A DNA stretch of 47,783 bases, taken from Deltaproteobacteria bacterium. Its GTDB lineage: Bacteria; Myxococcota; B64-G9. The position numbers and the translations under genes are program-made. Position 1 is the stretch's first letter; each line of letters starts with the position of its first letter. The notes beneath the pieces were generated by a model. It saw nothing but the letters and a program-made list of their open reading frames with translations, was not told the DNA's origin and ran no database searches. This document shows, in pieces, positions 1 through 8,440 of this stretch. Location of the stretch: the NCBI GenBank assembly GCA_019314375.1, contig JAFCZJ010000016.1, positions 1 to 47,783 of the forward strand. The letters are read 5' to 3'.

Positions 1-537
1 GTGGTCAAGGTGGACGTGCGGATTTTGGCTGCTACGAATCAGGATCTGCAGGTCTTGATGCGAGAGGGTAGGTTTCGCGAAGACCTGTACCATCGCCTGC
101 AAGTGATTTCCATCCGCGTCCCGCCGCTCAGAGAAAGGCGGGAGGATGTGCTATTGCTGGCTAATTTCTTTCTCGGCCGGATTGCCGACAAGGAGAACAA
201 GCTCACGCCTACCCTGGCTCCCGAGGCCGAAAAGTTCTTGTGTGACTACCCTTGGCCGGGCAACGTGCGTGAATTGGAAAACACCATGGAGCGGGCTTTG
301 ATTCGGTCTCGTGGGCGCATTCTCCGAACGAACGACTTTCAGCTCGAAATGGACGAACGGGATCTGCCGGTGGTGCTGGCGGGCCTGGAGAAGTCCATGA
401 GTCTGGCCGAGGTGGAGAAGGCCTATATATTAAGCGTTTTGGATAAGCATGGCGGCAACAAGAAGGCCTCAGCCGCCGAGTTGGACATTGGTTATAATAC
501 CCTCTGGCGTAAGCTGAAAAAGTACAAGAAAGAGTGA
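1..537 (+). CDS. Sigma-54-dependent transcriptional activator, C-terminal part (5' end outside window)
   Basis: The reading frame is open from the first base, so the start lies upstream. The visible 178 residues hold the end of the AAA+ sigma-54 activation domain. They include ILAATNQDL (sensor I region) and the arginine-finger stretch GRFREDLYHRLQV followed by VPPLRERREDV, with WPGNVRELENTMERAL near residues 90-105. The C-terminal 40 residues form a Fis-type helix-turn-helix (GGNKKASAAELDIGYNTLWRKLKKY). Such proteins are NtrC-type enhancer-binding regulators that use ATP hydrolysis to open sigma-54 promoters. A near-perfect sigma-54 promoter lies about 115 bp past the stop, so the next gene is a plausible target. 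The sensor or receiver domain is not visible, so the input signal cannot be named. Confidence 0.95.
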   Translation: MVKVDVRILAATNQDLQVLMREGRFREDLYHRLQVISIRVPPLRERREDVLLLANFFLGRIADKENKLTPTLAPEAEKFLCDYPWPGNVRELENTMERALIRSRGRILRTNDFQLEMDERDLPVVLAGLEKSMSLAEVEKAYILSVLDKHGGNKKASAAELDIGYNTLWRKLKKYKKE

Positions 538-653
538 CAGAAGGGCCTCAATTTGGAATCGCTTGTTATTCCGTTTTGGGGGATTGTGTTTGTAGGGTTG
601 TTTTTTGCTCACGTACATCCCTGAAAAACAAAAGATTTCCAATTCGCGTCGGT

Positions 654-669
654 TGGCACGGGCGTTGCT
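654..669 (+). promoter_or_regulatory. Sigma-54 (-24/-12) promoter
   Basis: The sequence TGGCACGGGCGTTGCT matches the RpoN consensus TGGCACG-N4-TTGCW at every fixed base, with GG at -24 and GC at -12 in the correct spacing. It lies 28 bp before the ATG at 698 and just downstream of a sigma-54 activator gene. Transcription should begin near 680, leaving a short leader with an AAGGAG ribosome site. Confidence 0.85.
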
Positions 670-697
670 AGTCATATGGGCAGCAAAGGAGTTCGAC

Positions 698-2194
698 ATG
701 AAAAAATCGCGTTTCTTGCCCGCCTGGATGCTTGGTTTCTTCTTGGTTATTGTAAGCCAGCTTGGCAACCCCCATTTTGTTTCGGCCCAGGATGAATGGA
801 GTGGAGACGGCGAAGGCAGCGGTGGGGCGGTTTGGGCTGAAGGTGACACCTACGAAGATGAGGCCTACGAGGAATCCGATGCCGCATCGGCAGAGGGGCA
901 GGTTCCCCAGGGCGATGTGGACGAGGCCTACTTTTTCGACAAGCTTTCACCCTATGGCTCCTGGACTTGGACCCCGGAATACGGTTGGGTTTGGAAGCCT
1001 CAGGGGATTTGGCCCGGTTGGCGGCCTTACACGTATGGCTATTGGACCAACACCACCGAGGGCTGGACATGGACCTCCTCCTTTGTTTGGGGTTGGGCTC
1101 CTTTTCATTATGGCAACTGGATGGTCATGGACGGTCTGGGTTGGGTCTGGGTGCCGGGTACGGTGTGGGCACCGGCCTGGGTGATATGGCGCTATTCGGA
1201 TGACTACATCGGCTGGGCTCCACAGTTGCCTGGTTTCAACTTCTGGTACGGTTGGTCCTACTATCCGGTCTATTACAGTCACTGGACTTTCTTGGGCTGG
1301 GATTATCTTGGAGATCGGAACCCGCATCATCATTACATGCCTCGCAAAGGTATGCGCGATGCTTTCCGTCACAGTCACTACCCGAGAAACTGCCGCTCTC
1401 GGGCCGGCGCGGAATGTGTACGGGGACCCCGGGCGAACATCGTGCGCAAGCACACCAAGTTGCCCGTTGAAATACACAAGTTGGAGAATGTGGCGAAGAG
1501 TCGCAAGTTGTCGAAGCCGGATCGTGTTCAGTTGGGTCTTCGCAATGACAGTTTGAAAATCTTTCGACCGCAGGCCAGGCGGTTGACTGGCGCGGACCGG
1601 CCCCTGGCCGGGCAAGGTCGCCCTTTGCCGGGGAAGCGTCGCACGGTGGACCTGGGCATCGTCAGAGACATCAAGCCCCGAGTGATCGACATGGAGGCGA
1701 TGCGTACTCCTGCATCGGAGAAGCAGTTTGGGCGTCCGGCTCACGGGGCCACCATCGCGCCCAAGCGTCCTGGTCGCAATCCGTCGTTTTCTTCTCCTTC
1801 CACCCATCGTCCTGTGCCGACCTCACGCATTGGGGTTCGACCTGGCAAGCCTTCTTTCTCGGCACCGAAGAGTCGTCCCGGCTCACGGCCGAGTTTCCAC
1901 GCCCCCAAGTCGTCTGGATCTCCGAGTAGATCGTTTAGGCCTTCACGATCTTCTTTTTCCAAGTCATCTGGATCTTCGAGTAAATCGTTCAGGCCTTCAC
2001 GATCTTCTTCTTCCAAGTCGTCTGGATCTTCGAGTAAATCGTTCAGGCCTTCACGATCTTCTTCTTCCAAGTCGTCTGGATCTTCGAGTAAATCGTTCAG
2101 GCCTTCACGATCTTCTTCCTCACGGTCGTCTAACTCGTCCAAATCGTCCCGCTCGTCTTCCGGACGATCATCCTCTCGCTCAAAGAGACGCTGA
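698..2194 (+). CDS. Secreted Trp/Tyr-rich DUF6600-like protein with Arg/Ser repeat tail
   Basis: The ATG at 698 is chosen because AAAGGAG lies at 685-691 and a clean signal peptide follows (basic MKKSR, hydrophobic LGFFLVIVSQL, then a cleavage region near SAQ). An upstream in-frame extension to 605 would bury this signal and cross the promoter. After an acidic linker, a region of about 150 residues is packed with Trp/Tyr motifs such as YGSWTWTPEYGWVWKP, GWAPFHYGNW and GLGWVWVPGTVWAPAW. This is the pattern of DUF6600 proteins, which are exported and of unknown function. The C-terminal 250 residues are basic and low in complexity, ending in four 18-residue Ser/Lys/Arg repeats. It follows a sigma-54 promoter and is probably transcribed alone. 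The aromatic part may bind glycan and the basic tail could bind polyanions; both ideas are inference. Confidence 0.85.
   Translation: MKKSRFLPAWMLGFFLVIVSQLGNPHFVSAQDEWSGDGEGSGGAVWAEGDTYEDEAYEESDAASAEGQVPQGDVDEAYFFDKLSPYGSWTWTPEYGWVWKPQGIWPGWRPYTYGYWTNTTEGWTWTSSFVWGWAPFHYGNWMVMDGLGWVWVPGTVWAPAWVIWRYSDDYIGWAPQLPGFNFWYGWSYYPVYYSHWTFLGWDYLGDRNPHHHYMPRKGMRDAFRHSHYPRNCRSRAGAECVRGPRANIVRKHTKLPVEIHKLENVAKSRKLSKPDRVQLGLRNDSLKIFRPQARRLTGADRPLAGQGRPLPGKRRTVDLGIVRDIKPRVIDMEAMRTPASEKQFGRPAHGATIAPKRPGRNPSFSSPSTHRPVPTSRIGVRPGKPSFSAPKSRPGSRPSFHAPKSSGSPSRSFRPSRSSFSKSSGSSSKSFRPSRSSSSKSSGSSSKSFRPSRSSSSKSSGSSSKSFRPSRSSSSRSSNSSKSSRSSSGRSSSRSKRR
1907..2122 (+). repeat. Four tandem 54-bp coding repeats
   Basis: Units lie at 1907-1960, 1961-2014, 2015-2068 and 2069-2122. 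Each encodes an 18-residue unit of the form KSSGSSSKSFRPSRSSSS. Units two to four are almost identical at DNA level and the first has diverged (SPSRSF, SSFS). This suggests recent expansion by slippage or unequal crossing-over inside the basic tail of the DUF6600-like gene. Confidence 0.95.
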
Positions 2195-2260
2195 GTCGAG
2201 TCCCTAAAAAGGCGATAAATAACGACAAGTTAACTCCTTGAACGGCCCCTCTCTTTTTTG

Positions 2261-2276
2261 TTGACTGAGCTGTCAA
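2261..2276 (+). promoter_or_regulatory. Inverted repeat before the hydrogenase operon, possible operator/-35 region
   Basis: TTGAC-TGAGCT-GTCAA is a 5-bp inverted repeat about 80 bp before the first gene of the Hdr/Mvh operon. TTGACT could act as a -35 box, with CACTAT at 2284-2289 (17-bp spacing) as a weak -10. The match is poor, so this is only a candidate site. Confidence 0.3.
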
Positions 2277-2355
2277 CCCCTGGCACTATGCGAGTCACAA
2301 TTTCGGGAGTCTAAGTGTCCTTTTCGGCCAGTGGTTCGTCCAAGGAGTTTGTCCT

Positions 2356-3504
2356 ATGGAAGTAGTCGTCCCATTCCTCGAAGTCGCAGAGGCCATCGAA
2401 GCATCGGGAGGTGAAGACCTCAATCTCTGCTATCAATGTGCGACCTGTACTGGGTCATGTCCCTGGGGATTCGTCGAGCCTTTGAATATTCGGCAGCTCA
2501 TCCACTTGGCCCAACTGGGCCTGGAGGGCTACGAAGGCGAAGACCTCTGGAAATGCACTACGTGTAACACCTGCAAGATACGCTGTCCCCGTGGGGTGGG
2601 TATCATCGATATCATCCGATCCATCCGGACGATGATCGTCGAAACCGGATTGATCCCACAAAGTCTGCGCGGCGCTTTGGGTAGCACCAAGAGCGAAGGC
2701 AATCCCTGGAGCGGGAATCGCTCGGATCGTAACAGCTGGGCTGCCGAGATGGGCATCGAGGCGTTTGACAAGGACAAGCATGAGTATCTGTTGTTCGCCT
2801 GCTGTATGCCTTCTTACGACCCGCGGGCTCGCAAGCAGGTGGCCGCCGCCGCAAAGATTTTCAAGGCGGCAGGCGTCAAGGTGGGTGTGCTGGGCAGCGA
2901 AGAGAGTTGCTGCGGCGAGTCCATTCGCAAGATCGGCGATGAGGATCTGTTTGGCAACTTGGCCGGCGGCAACGGGGCGCTGTTCCGTGAACACGGTGTG
3001 GAAAAGGTTTTGGTGCTTTCGCCTCATTGCTACCATACCTTCGTCAACGAATATCCCGAGTTGGGCACCAAGTTGCAAGTGACCCACATGGTCGAGCTTC
3101 TGGCTGATCTTTTGGAGACGGGCAAGCTGAAGCTCTCCAAGCCCATCGAAGCCACGGTCACCTACCACGATCCTTGCTATTTGGGGCGCCACAACGAGAT
3201 CTACGATGCCCCGCGCAAGGTCATTCAGAGTTTGCCTGGCGTGACTTTCATCGAAATGATCCGCGTCCGCGAGGAGAGCCTTTGCTGCGGTGGTGGTGGT
3301 GGTCGGATGTGGATGGAGACCAAGTTCGGGGAGCGTTTCAGCGACTTGCGCATTCCTGAGGCCTTGTCCGTGGGTGCCAGCATTTTGGCTACGGCTTGCC
3401 CCTACTGTATCAATATGTTTGAAGACAGCCGTTTGAACTTGAACAAGGAAGACGAGATTCAGGTCAAGGACGTGACCGAACTCGTCGCCGAAGCCCTGGC
3501 CTGA
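2356..3504 (+). CDS. Heterodisulfide-reductase-type HdrC-HdrB fusion, Fe-S subunit
   Basis: The ATG at 2356 follows AAGGAG at 2342-2347. The N-terminal part is HdrC-like, with two [4Fe-4S] motifs: C25, C28, C31, C35 (CYQCATCTGSC) and C67, C70, C73, C77 (CTTCNTCKIRC). The remainder is HdrB-like with two CCG domains. The first has C149/C150 and CCG at 185-186 but ends in SPHC (C225), so it lacks one cysteine of the usual CxxC. The second is complete: C274 (DPCYLGR), CCGGGG at 310-311 and CPYC at 348-351. The order HdrC then HdrB in one chain resembles methanogen HdrD. In an Hdr-Mvh complex this subunit would hold the noncubane cluster site reducing a disulfide or other high-potential acceptor. 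The natural substrate in a non-methanogen is unknown. Confidence 0.9.
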   Translation: MEVVVPFLEVAEAIEASGGEDLNLCYQCATCTGSCPWGFVEPLNIRQLIHLAQLGLEGYEGEDLWKCTTCNTCKIRCPRGVGIIDIIRSIRTMIVETGLIPQSLRGALGSTKSEGNPWSGNRSDRNSWAAEMGIEAFDKDKHEYLLFACCMPSYDPRARKQVAAAAKIFKAAGVKVGVLGSEESCCGESIRKIGDEDLFGNLAGGNGALFREHGVEKVLVLSPHCYHTFVNEYPELGTKLQVTHMVELLADLLETGKLKLSKPIEATVTYHDPCYLGRHNEIYDAPRKVIQSLPGVTFIEMIRVREESLCCGGGGGRMWMETKFGERFSDLRIPEALSVGASILATACPYCINMFEDSRLNLNKEDEIQVKDVTELVAEALA

Positions 3505-3515
3505 GGGAGCGAGTC

Positions 3516-5513
3516 ATGCCGAAAAAAATCGGTGTATATATTTGCCACTGTGGAACCAACATCGCGGGCATCGTGGATGTGGAGGCGGTGACCGAGTTCT
3601 CCAAGGGCTTGGCCAATGTAACCTTGGCCAAAGATTACAAGTTCATGTGTTCGGACCCGGGACAGGAACTGCTTCGAGATGACATCAAAGCCTCGGGATT
3701 GGATGGCGTGGTGATCGCGGCTTGTTCACCCCTCATGCATGAACGAACTTTTCGCAAGGCGGCCTTGGATGCGGGTCTGAATCCCTTCTTGGTGCAGATC
3801 GCCAACATCCGCGAGCAGTGCTCCTGGGTGACGACCGACAAGGCATTGGCCACGGAGAAGGCCATGGGCCTGGTGGCCGGTGCCGTGGCTCGACTGAGCA
3901 ACCACGAACCTTTGGAGATGCGGCGGGTCGAGATCAAGCCATCCGCCCTGGTGGTGGGTGCCGGCATCGCCGGCATTCAGGCCGCCTTGGATTTGGCTGA
4001 CGCCGGCGTACAGGTGCATTTGGTGGAGCGTGAGCCCACCATCGGCGGCTATATGGCCATGTTCGACAAAACCTTCCCGACCCTGGACTGCGCGGCCTGC
4101 ATCCTGACCCCCAAGATGACCACAGTGGGCGCACACCCCAACATCAACCTGATGGCCTACAGCGAGGTGGAAGAAGTCAGTGGCTTCATCGGCAGCTTCA
4201 AGGTCAAAGTGCGTCGCAAGGCCTCTTATGTAGATAATGACAAGTGCAACGGTTGTGGCATCTGCATCGAAAAGTGTCCCTACAAGACCGTTAGCGAGTT
4301 CGATCAAGGACTGGTTAAGCGCAAGGCCATTTTCACGCCATTCCCGCAGGCTGTGCCCAACAAGCCGGTCATCGACAGGGATTCTTGTGCTTTTTTCCTG
4401 AAGGGAAAGTGTCGGATTTGCGAAAAGGTTTGCGAGGTCGATGCCATCGATTTCGAGCAGCAGGACCGGGTGGAAGAATACGAAGTGGGCACCATCATTG
4501 TGGCCACCGGCTTCCAGACCATGGACATGACCCAGATGCCCCAACTGGGCTATGGCAAACATCCGGACGTTTATTCGGCCCTGGAGTTCGAGCGCCTGAA
4601 CAACGCATCAGGCCCGACCTTGGGCAGGGTCACGACCAAGGACGGACGCGTACCTCAGAGCGTAGCCATCCTGCATTGCACGGGCAGCCGAGATGAGAAC
4701 CACCATCGGTACTGCTCCCGAGTGTGCTGCATGTACGCTTTGAAGTACGCTCATCTGATCAAGGAGAAGATGCCCGAGGCGGCGGTGTACAATTTTTACA
4801 TCGACATGCGTTGCTTTGGTAAGGGCTATGAAGAGTTTTACATGCGCCTGCAAGAAGAAGGCGTGCGTTTTATCCGCGGCAAAGCGGCTCAGGTTTGGAG
4901 CGGCAAGGAATACAAGGCCATTTCCACGCCGGCCCAGGCCATCGAGGGTTTGACCGATGAGCAATTGGTGGTCCAGGCGGAAGACACCCTGTTGCAATCA
5001 TTGGTTCGGGTGCCGGTGGACATGGTGGTTTTGACGCCAGCTTTCGAGGCCCAGGCAGACGCGCCCCAGGTGGCCAAGACATTTCTGCTCAGCTGCGGCG
5101 CGGACGGCTTCTTCATCGAGCAGCATCCCAAGCTGGGTCCGGTTTCCACCACCAACGATGGCGTTTTCATCGCCGGTGGTTGCCAGGGACCGAAGGATAT
5201 CCCCGACACGGTGGCCCAGGGATCGGCGGCCGCCGCCAAGGCTTTGTCCCTCATCACCCGTCGAGAAGTCGAGGTGGAAGCCAATACGGCCTTTGTTGAG
5301 GAAGAACTTTGCTCTGGCTGCAAAAGCTGCCTTGACATTTGTCCATACAACGCTATTGATTTCGACGAAGAGAAGAATCGGGCAATCATCAATGAAGCGC
5401 TGTGCAAAGCCTGTGGTACATGTGCCGCCACTTGTCCCAGTGGCGCCATTCGGGCACGGCATTTTTCCGATGACCAGATCTTCGCCGAGATCGAAGGCGT
5501 CATGAGCATTTAA
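3516..5513 (+). CDS. hdrA: HdrA-type flavin-bifurcating iron-sulfur subunit
   Basis: The 665-residue length and architecture match full HdrA. The N-terminal domain opens KIGVYICHCGTNIAG. An FAD/NAD(P)-binding fold (VVGAGIAGIQAAL, about residues 145-157) follows, with the HdrA cysteine segment FPTLDCAACILTPKM near 190. Ferredoxin-like motifs occur near residue 241 (CNGCGICIEKCP) and 299 (CRICEKVCEVDA). A C-terminal 2[4Fe-4S] domain lies near 599-640 (CSGCKSCLDICP and CKACGTCAATCP). In the known Hdr-Mvh complex this subunit carries the bifurcating FAD, splitting H2-derived electrons between ferredoxin and the HdrB site. It starts 11 bp after the HdrCB fusion. All expected cysteine motifs appear intact. 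Confidence 0.93.
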   Translation: MPKKIGVYICHCGTNIAGIVDVEAVTEFSKGLANVTLAKDYKFMCSDPGQELLRDDIKASGLDGVVIAACSPLMHERTFRKAALDAGLNPFLVQIANIREQCSWVTTDKALATEKAMGLVAGAVARLSNHEPLEMRRVEIKPSALVVGAGIAGIQAALDLADAGVQVHLVEREPTIGGYMAMFDKTFPTLDCAACILTPKMTTVGAHPNINLMAYSEVEEVSGFIGSFKVKVRRKASYVDNDKCNGCGICIEKCPYKTVSEFDQGLVKRKAIFTPFPQAVPNKPVIDRDSCAFFLKGKCRICEKVCEVDAIDFEQQDRVEEYEVGTIIVATGFQTMDMTQMPQLGYGKHPDVYSALEFERLNNASGPTLGRVTTKDGRVPQSVAILHCTGSRDENHHRYCSRVCCMYALKYAHLIKEKMPEAAVYNFYIDMRCFGKGYEEFYMRLQEEGVRFIRGKAAQVWSGKEYKAISTPAQAIEGLTDEQLVVQAEDTLLQSLVRVPVDMVVLTPAFEAQADAPQVAKTFLLSCGADGFFIEQHPKLGPVSTTNDGVFIAGGCQGPKDIPDTVAQGSAAAAKALSLITRREVEVEANTAFVEEELCSGCKSCLDICPYNAIDFDEEKNRAIINEALCKACGTCAATCPSGAIRARHFSDDQIFAEIEGVMSI

Positions 5514-5525
5514 CGAGGTGCGGAA

Positions 5526-5960
5526 ATGAGTTACGAACCGAAAATCGTAGGCTTTCTCTGCAATTGGTGTTCATACACAGGCGCGGATCTGGCCGGCACC
5601 TCGCGGATGAAGTACATGCCCAACGTCAGGGTCGTGCGCATCATGTGCAGTGGTCGTTTGGACCCTACTTTCGTGCTTAAGGCCTTCAAGGAAGGTGCTG
5701 ATGCGGTTTTGGTGGCTGGTTGTCATCCCGGTGATTGTCACTACCAGAATGGCAACATGAAGACCTTGCGCCGCATCCCCTTGCTGAAAAGGACCTTGTC
5801 TCAGTTGGGCATCGAGCCGGAGCGCTTGAAGCTGGAGTGGGTTTCCGCCTCGGAGGGTGAACGCTACCAGACGGTGGTCAACGAGTTTGTCGAGCAGGTT
5901 CGGGCCCTTGGCCCCTTGAACTTGGAAGCCCGGCAGATGGAAAAGGCCGCCAAGGCCTGA
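5526..5960 (+). CDS. mvhD: MvhD-type hydrogenase iron-sulfur subunit
   Basis: The 144-residue protein has the MvhD/FlpD signature: VGFLCNWCSYTGADLAGTSR at the N-terminus, VRVVRIMCSGRLDP near residue 38, and AGCHPGDCHYQNGN near residue 70, supplying the cysteines of a [2Fe-2S] cluster. In the Hdr-Mvh complex it bridges the hydrogenase (MvhAG) to HdrA. It begins 12 bp after hdrA, preceded by GAGGTG, and runs into mvhG with a 24-bp gap, so the genes are certainly co-transcribed. Length is typical for the stand-alone form; in some organisms this domain is fused to HdrA. Confidence 0.93.
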   Translation: MSYEPKIVGFLCNWCSYTGADLAGTSRMKYMPNVRVVRIMCSGRLDPTFVLKAFKEGADAVLVAGCHPGDCHYQNGNMKTLRRIPLLKRTLSQLGIEPERLKLEWVSASEGERYQTVVNEFVEQVRALGPLNLEARQMEKAAKA

Positions 5961-5984
5961 GCGCGGACCTAAGGAGCGAACAAG

Positions 5985-6956
5985 ATGGCTGAAGAAAAAC
6001 TAAAAGTTGCAATGTTCTGGGGCGCTGCTTGCGGGGGTTGTGACGTGGCGCTGCTGGATATCCATGAGAGAATTTTAGACGTCGTCCAGGTGGCGGATAT
6101 TGTGTTTTGGCCGTGTGCCATGGACTTCAAGTTTAAAGATGTAGAGGACATGGAAGATGATTATCTGGACATCACCTTCTACAATGGCGCAATTCGCAAT
6201 AGCGAGAACGAGCACATCGCTCATTTGTTGCGCAAAAAATCCAAGGTGATGGCGGCTTTTGGCTCATGCTCTCACATGGGTGGCATCCCGGGTCTGGCCA
6301 ATTTCCATGATCGCAAGACGATTTTCGAGACTGCTTATGTGGACAACAAGTCGACCGACAATCCAGACAGGGTTTTTCCGAAGACCGAAGTGGATGTCCC
6401 CGAGGGCAAGCTGACACTGCCGGAGATCTACGACACGGTCAAGACTCTGGATCAGACCCTGGACGTGGATTATTTTCTGCCCGGCTGTCCGCCCAATCCC
6501 GATCAGATTTTCATCGTCATCAACGCCATCGCCACGGGCAAGTTGCCCCCCAAGGGCTCCACGGTGGGTGCCTCGGACAGGGCCTTGTGCGACGAATGCC
6601 CGCGAAAAAAGACCGAGTTGCACTTTAAGGAATTCAAGCGGCGTCATCTGGTCCATCCGGATCCGGATATTTGCTTCATGGAGCAGGGCATCGTTTGTTT
6701 GGGTGCGGCCACCCGGGCCGGTTGTGGTTGGCGTTGCATCAATGCCAACATGCCTTGCCGGGGTTGCTATGGTCCCTTGCCCAACGCCCACGACCAGGGT
6801 GCCAAAATGTTGACCGCGATCGCGAGTCATATCGACAGTGACGATCCAGAAGAGATCGAGCGAATTTTGGACACCCTGCCTGATCCGGCCGGGACTTTTT
6901 ATCGATTCGGGCTTCCGATGTCCTTGCTGCGACGTCGCCAGCGGACCAATCGCTGA
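5985..6956 (+). CDS. mvhG: Group 3c [NiFe]-hydrogenase small subunit
   Basis: The protein of 323 residues begins MFWGAACGGCDVALLDIH, giving the first cysteines of the proximal [4Fe-4S] cluster. GSCSHMGGIPGLAN and DYFLPGCPPNPDQI supply the others, in the order expected for a hydrogenase small subunit. The C-terminal part is Cys-rich (LCDECPRKK; GAATRAGCGWRCINANMPCRGCYGP), as in MvhG/FrhG for the medial and distal clusters. No Tat signal is present, so the enzyme should be cytoplasmic. It transfers electrons from the Ni-Fe site to MvhD. A good ribosome site (AAGGAG) precedes the ATG. Confidence 0.93.
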   Translation: MAEEKLKVAMFWGAACGGCDVALLDIHERILDVVQVADIVFWPCAMDFKFKDVEDMEDDYLDITFYNGAIRNSENEHIAHLLRKKSKVMAAFGSCSHMGGIPGLANFHDRKTIFETAYVDNKSTDNPDRVFPKTEVDVPEGKLTLPEIYDTVKTLDQTLDVDYFLPGCPPNPDQIFIVINAIATGKLPPKGSTVGASDRALCDECPRKKTELHFKEFKRRHLVHPDPDICFMEQGIVCLGAATRAGCGWRCINANMPCRGCYGPLPNAHDQGAKMLTAIASHIDSDDPEEIERILDTLPDPAGTFYRFGLPMSLLRRRQRTNR

Positions 6957-6973
6957 GCGAGGAGATCCAAGAC

Positions 6974-8440
6974 ATGAAAAAATTCACCATTGATCCCATC
7001 ACTCGCCTGGAAGGGCACGGCAAGATCGAAATTTTCATGGATGACGACGGCAACGTCGCCAACGCCTACCTGCAAATCCCCGAGCTTCGGGGCTTTGAGC
7101 AGTTTGTCGTCGGCCGCCCCGTCGAAGAGGTGCCTCGCATCGTCACCCGTATCTGCGGTGTCTGCCCCACGGCCCACCATATGGCCTCGGCCAAGGCCGT
7201 GGACGCGGTTTATCACGTGGACATCCCCTCGGCGGCCAAGAAGTTACGCGAGCTTTTGTACAACATCTACTACGTCTATGATCACACCTTGCATTTTTAT
7301 TACCTGGGTGCTCCGGATTTCGTGGTGGGGCCGACGGCTCCGGCGGCCAAGCGCAACATCCTGGGCGTCATCGAAAAAGTGGGTCTGGACATCGGTAAGT
7401 CGGTCATCGCTCATCGCCGTTACGCACAGGACATGCAAATTCTCATCGGCGGCCGTTCCACCCACCCGGTTTGGTGTCTCCCTGGCGGCGTGAGCAAGGG
7501 CGTCACCAAGGAGAACGTGGCCGAGCTGAAGGAAAAGGGCGAGAAGTGCCTGGAGTTCGCCAAATTCTCCCTGAAGTTGTTCGACGATGTGGTCATGGGT
7601 AACAAGGACTATGTGGATCTGATCTTGAGTGATGGTTATCGACTCGAGGTCGGCGACATGGGCCTGGTGGATGAGAACAACAAGGTTAATTTCTACGAGG
7701 GCCAGGTAAGGGTGACGGACGCTTCCGGCGCCGAAGTCCTCAGGTATGGTCCGGACGAGTACTTCGAGAACATCGCGGAGCACGTGGAAGAGTACTCCTA
7801 CTTGAAATTTCCCTTCATCAAGAAGCGAGGATGGAAGGGCTTCGTCGAGGGCAAGGATTCCAGCATCTACCGGGCGATTCCTTTGAGCCGCCTGAATGTT
7901 TCCGATGGCATGGCGACTCCTCTGGCTCAAGAGCAGTACGAGAAAATGTACGAGACGCTGGGCGGCAAGCCTGCCCACCAGACTCTGGCTATCCATTGGG
8001 CCCGCCTAGTGGAGTTGCTCTATTCCGCCGAGCGCTGGATGGAGTTGGTCAACGACGAAGAGATTCTCTCCGATGACGTCCACACGATTCCCACCGAAAC
8101 CCCCACGGAGGGCACTGGGATTGTAGAGGCGCCTCGGGGCACCCTGACCCACCACTACGAGACCGACGAAAATGGCCTGGTGACCAAAGCCAATTTGATC
8201 GTGGGCACCACCAACAACAACGCCCCCATGACCATGTCCGTGAAGAAAGCCGCCCAGCAGGTGTTGCAGGGCAAGACGGACAAGGTAGAAGAGGGCTTGT
8301 TGAATATGGTCGAGATGGCTTTCCGGGCCTATGACCCTTGTTTTTCTTGTGCCACCCACAGCCTGCCGGGTCAGATGCCGTTGGAAATCAAGGTAATTGA
8401 GCCGGATGGTCGGGTTCGGCATTCCATTAAGCGCGATTGA
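6974..8440 (+). CDS. mvhA: Group 3c [NiFe]-hydrogenase large (catalytic) subunit
   Basis: The 488-residue chain has both Ni-binding motifs: RICGVCPTAHH near residues 58-68 and DPCFSCATH near 453-462. The latter is followed by a 26-residue C-terminal extension that the maturation protease should remove after His. Overall similarity is to MvhA/F420-nonreducing and related group 3 enzymes that take up or evolve H2. The stop codon overlaps the start of the protease gene (TGATG), which couples the enzyme to its own processing factor. The ATG at 6974 follows GAGGAG. No residue of the active-site motifs is missing. Confidence 0.95.
   Translation: MKKFTIDPITRLEGHGKIEIFMDDDGNVANAYLQIPELRGFEQFVVGRPVEEVPRIVTRICGVCPTAHHMASAKAVDAVYHVDIPSAAKKLRELLYNIYYVYDHTLHFYYLGAPDFVVGPTAPAAKRNILGVIEKVGLDIGKSVIAHRRYAQDMQILIGGRSTHPVWCLPGGVSKGVTKENVAELKEKGEKCLEFAKFSLKLFDDVVMGNKDYVDLILSDGYRLEVGDMGLVDENNKVNFYEGQVRVTDASGAEVLRYGPDEYFENIAEHVEEYSYLKFPFIKKRGWKGFVEGKDSSIYRAIPLSRLNVSDGMATPLAQEQYEKMYETLGGKPAHQTLAIHWARLVELLYSAERWMELVNDEEILSDDVHTIPTETPTEGTGIVEAPRGTLTHHYETDENGLVTKANLIVGTTNNNAPMTMSVKKAAQQVLQGKTDKVEEGLLNMVEMAFRAYDPCFSCATHSLPGQMPLEIKVIEPDGRVRHSIKRD

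Noticed and set aside
605..697. Longer N-terminus of the DUF6600-like protein
   Set aside because: This frame crosses the sigma-54 promoter and would hide the signal peptide.
1907..2122. CRISPR-like array
   Set aside because: The 54-bp repeats are contiguous without spacers and are in-frame coding units; no cas genes occur in the window.
1741..2142. Minus-strand 133-residue acidic repeat ORF
   Set aside because: It is the antisense image of the Arg/Ser repeats of the DUF6600-like gene; the repeats alone keep the frame open, and no ribosome site or family match is seen.
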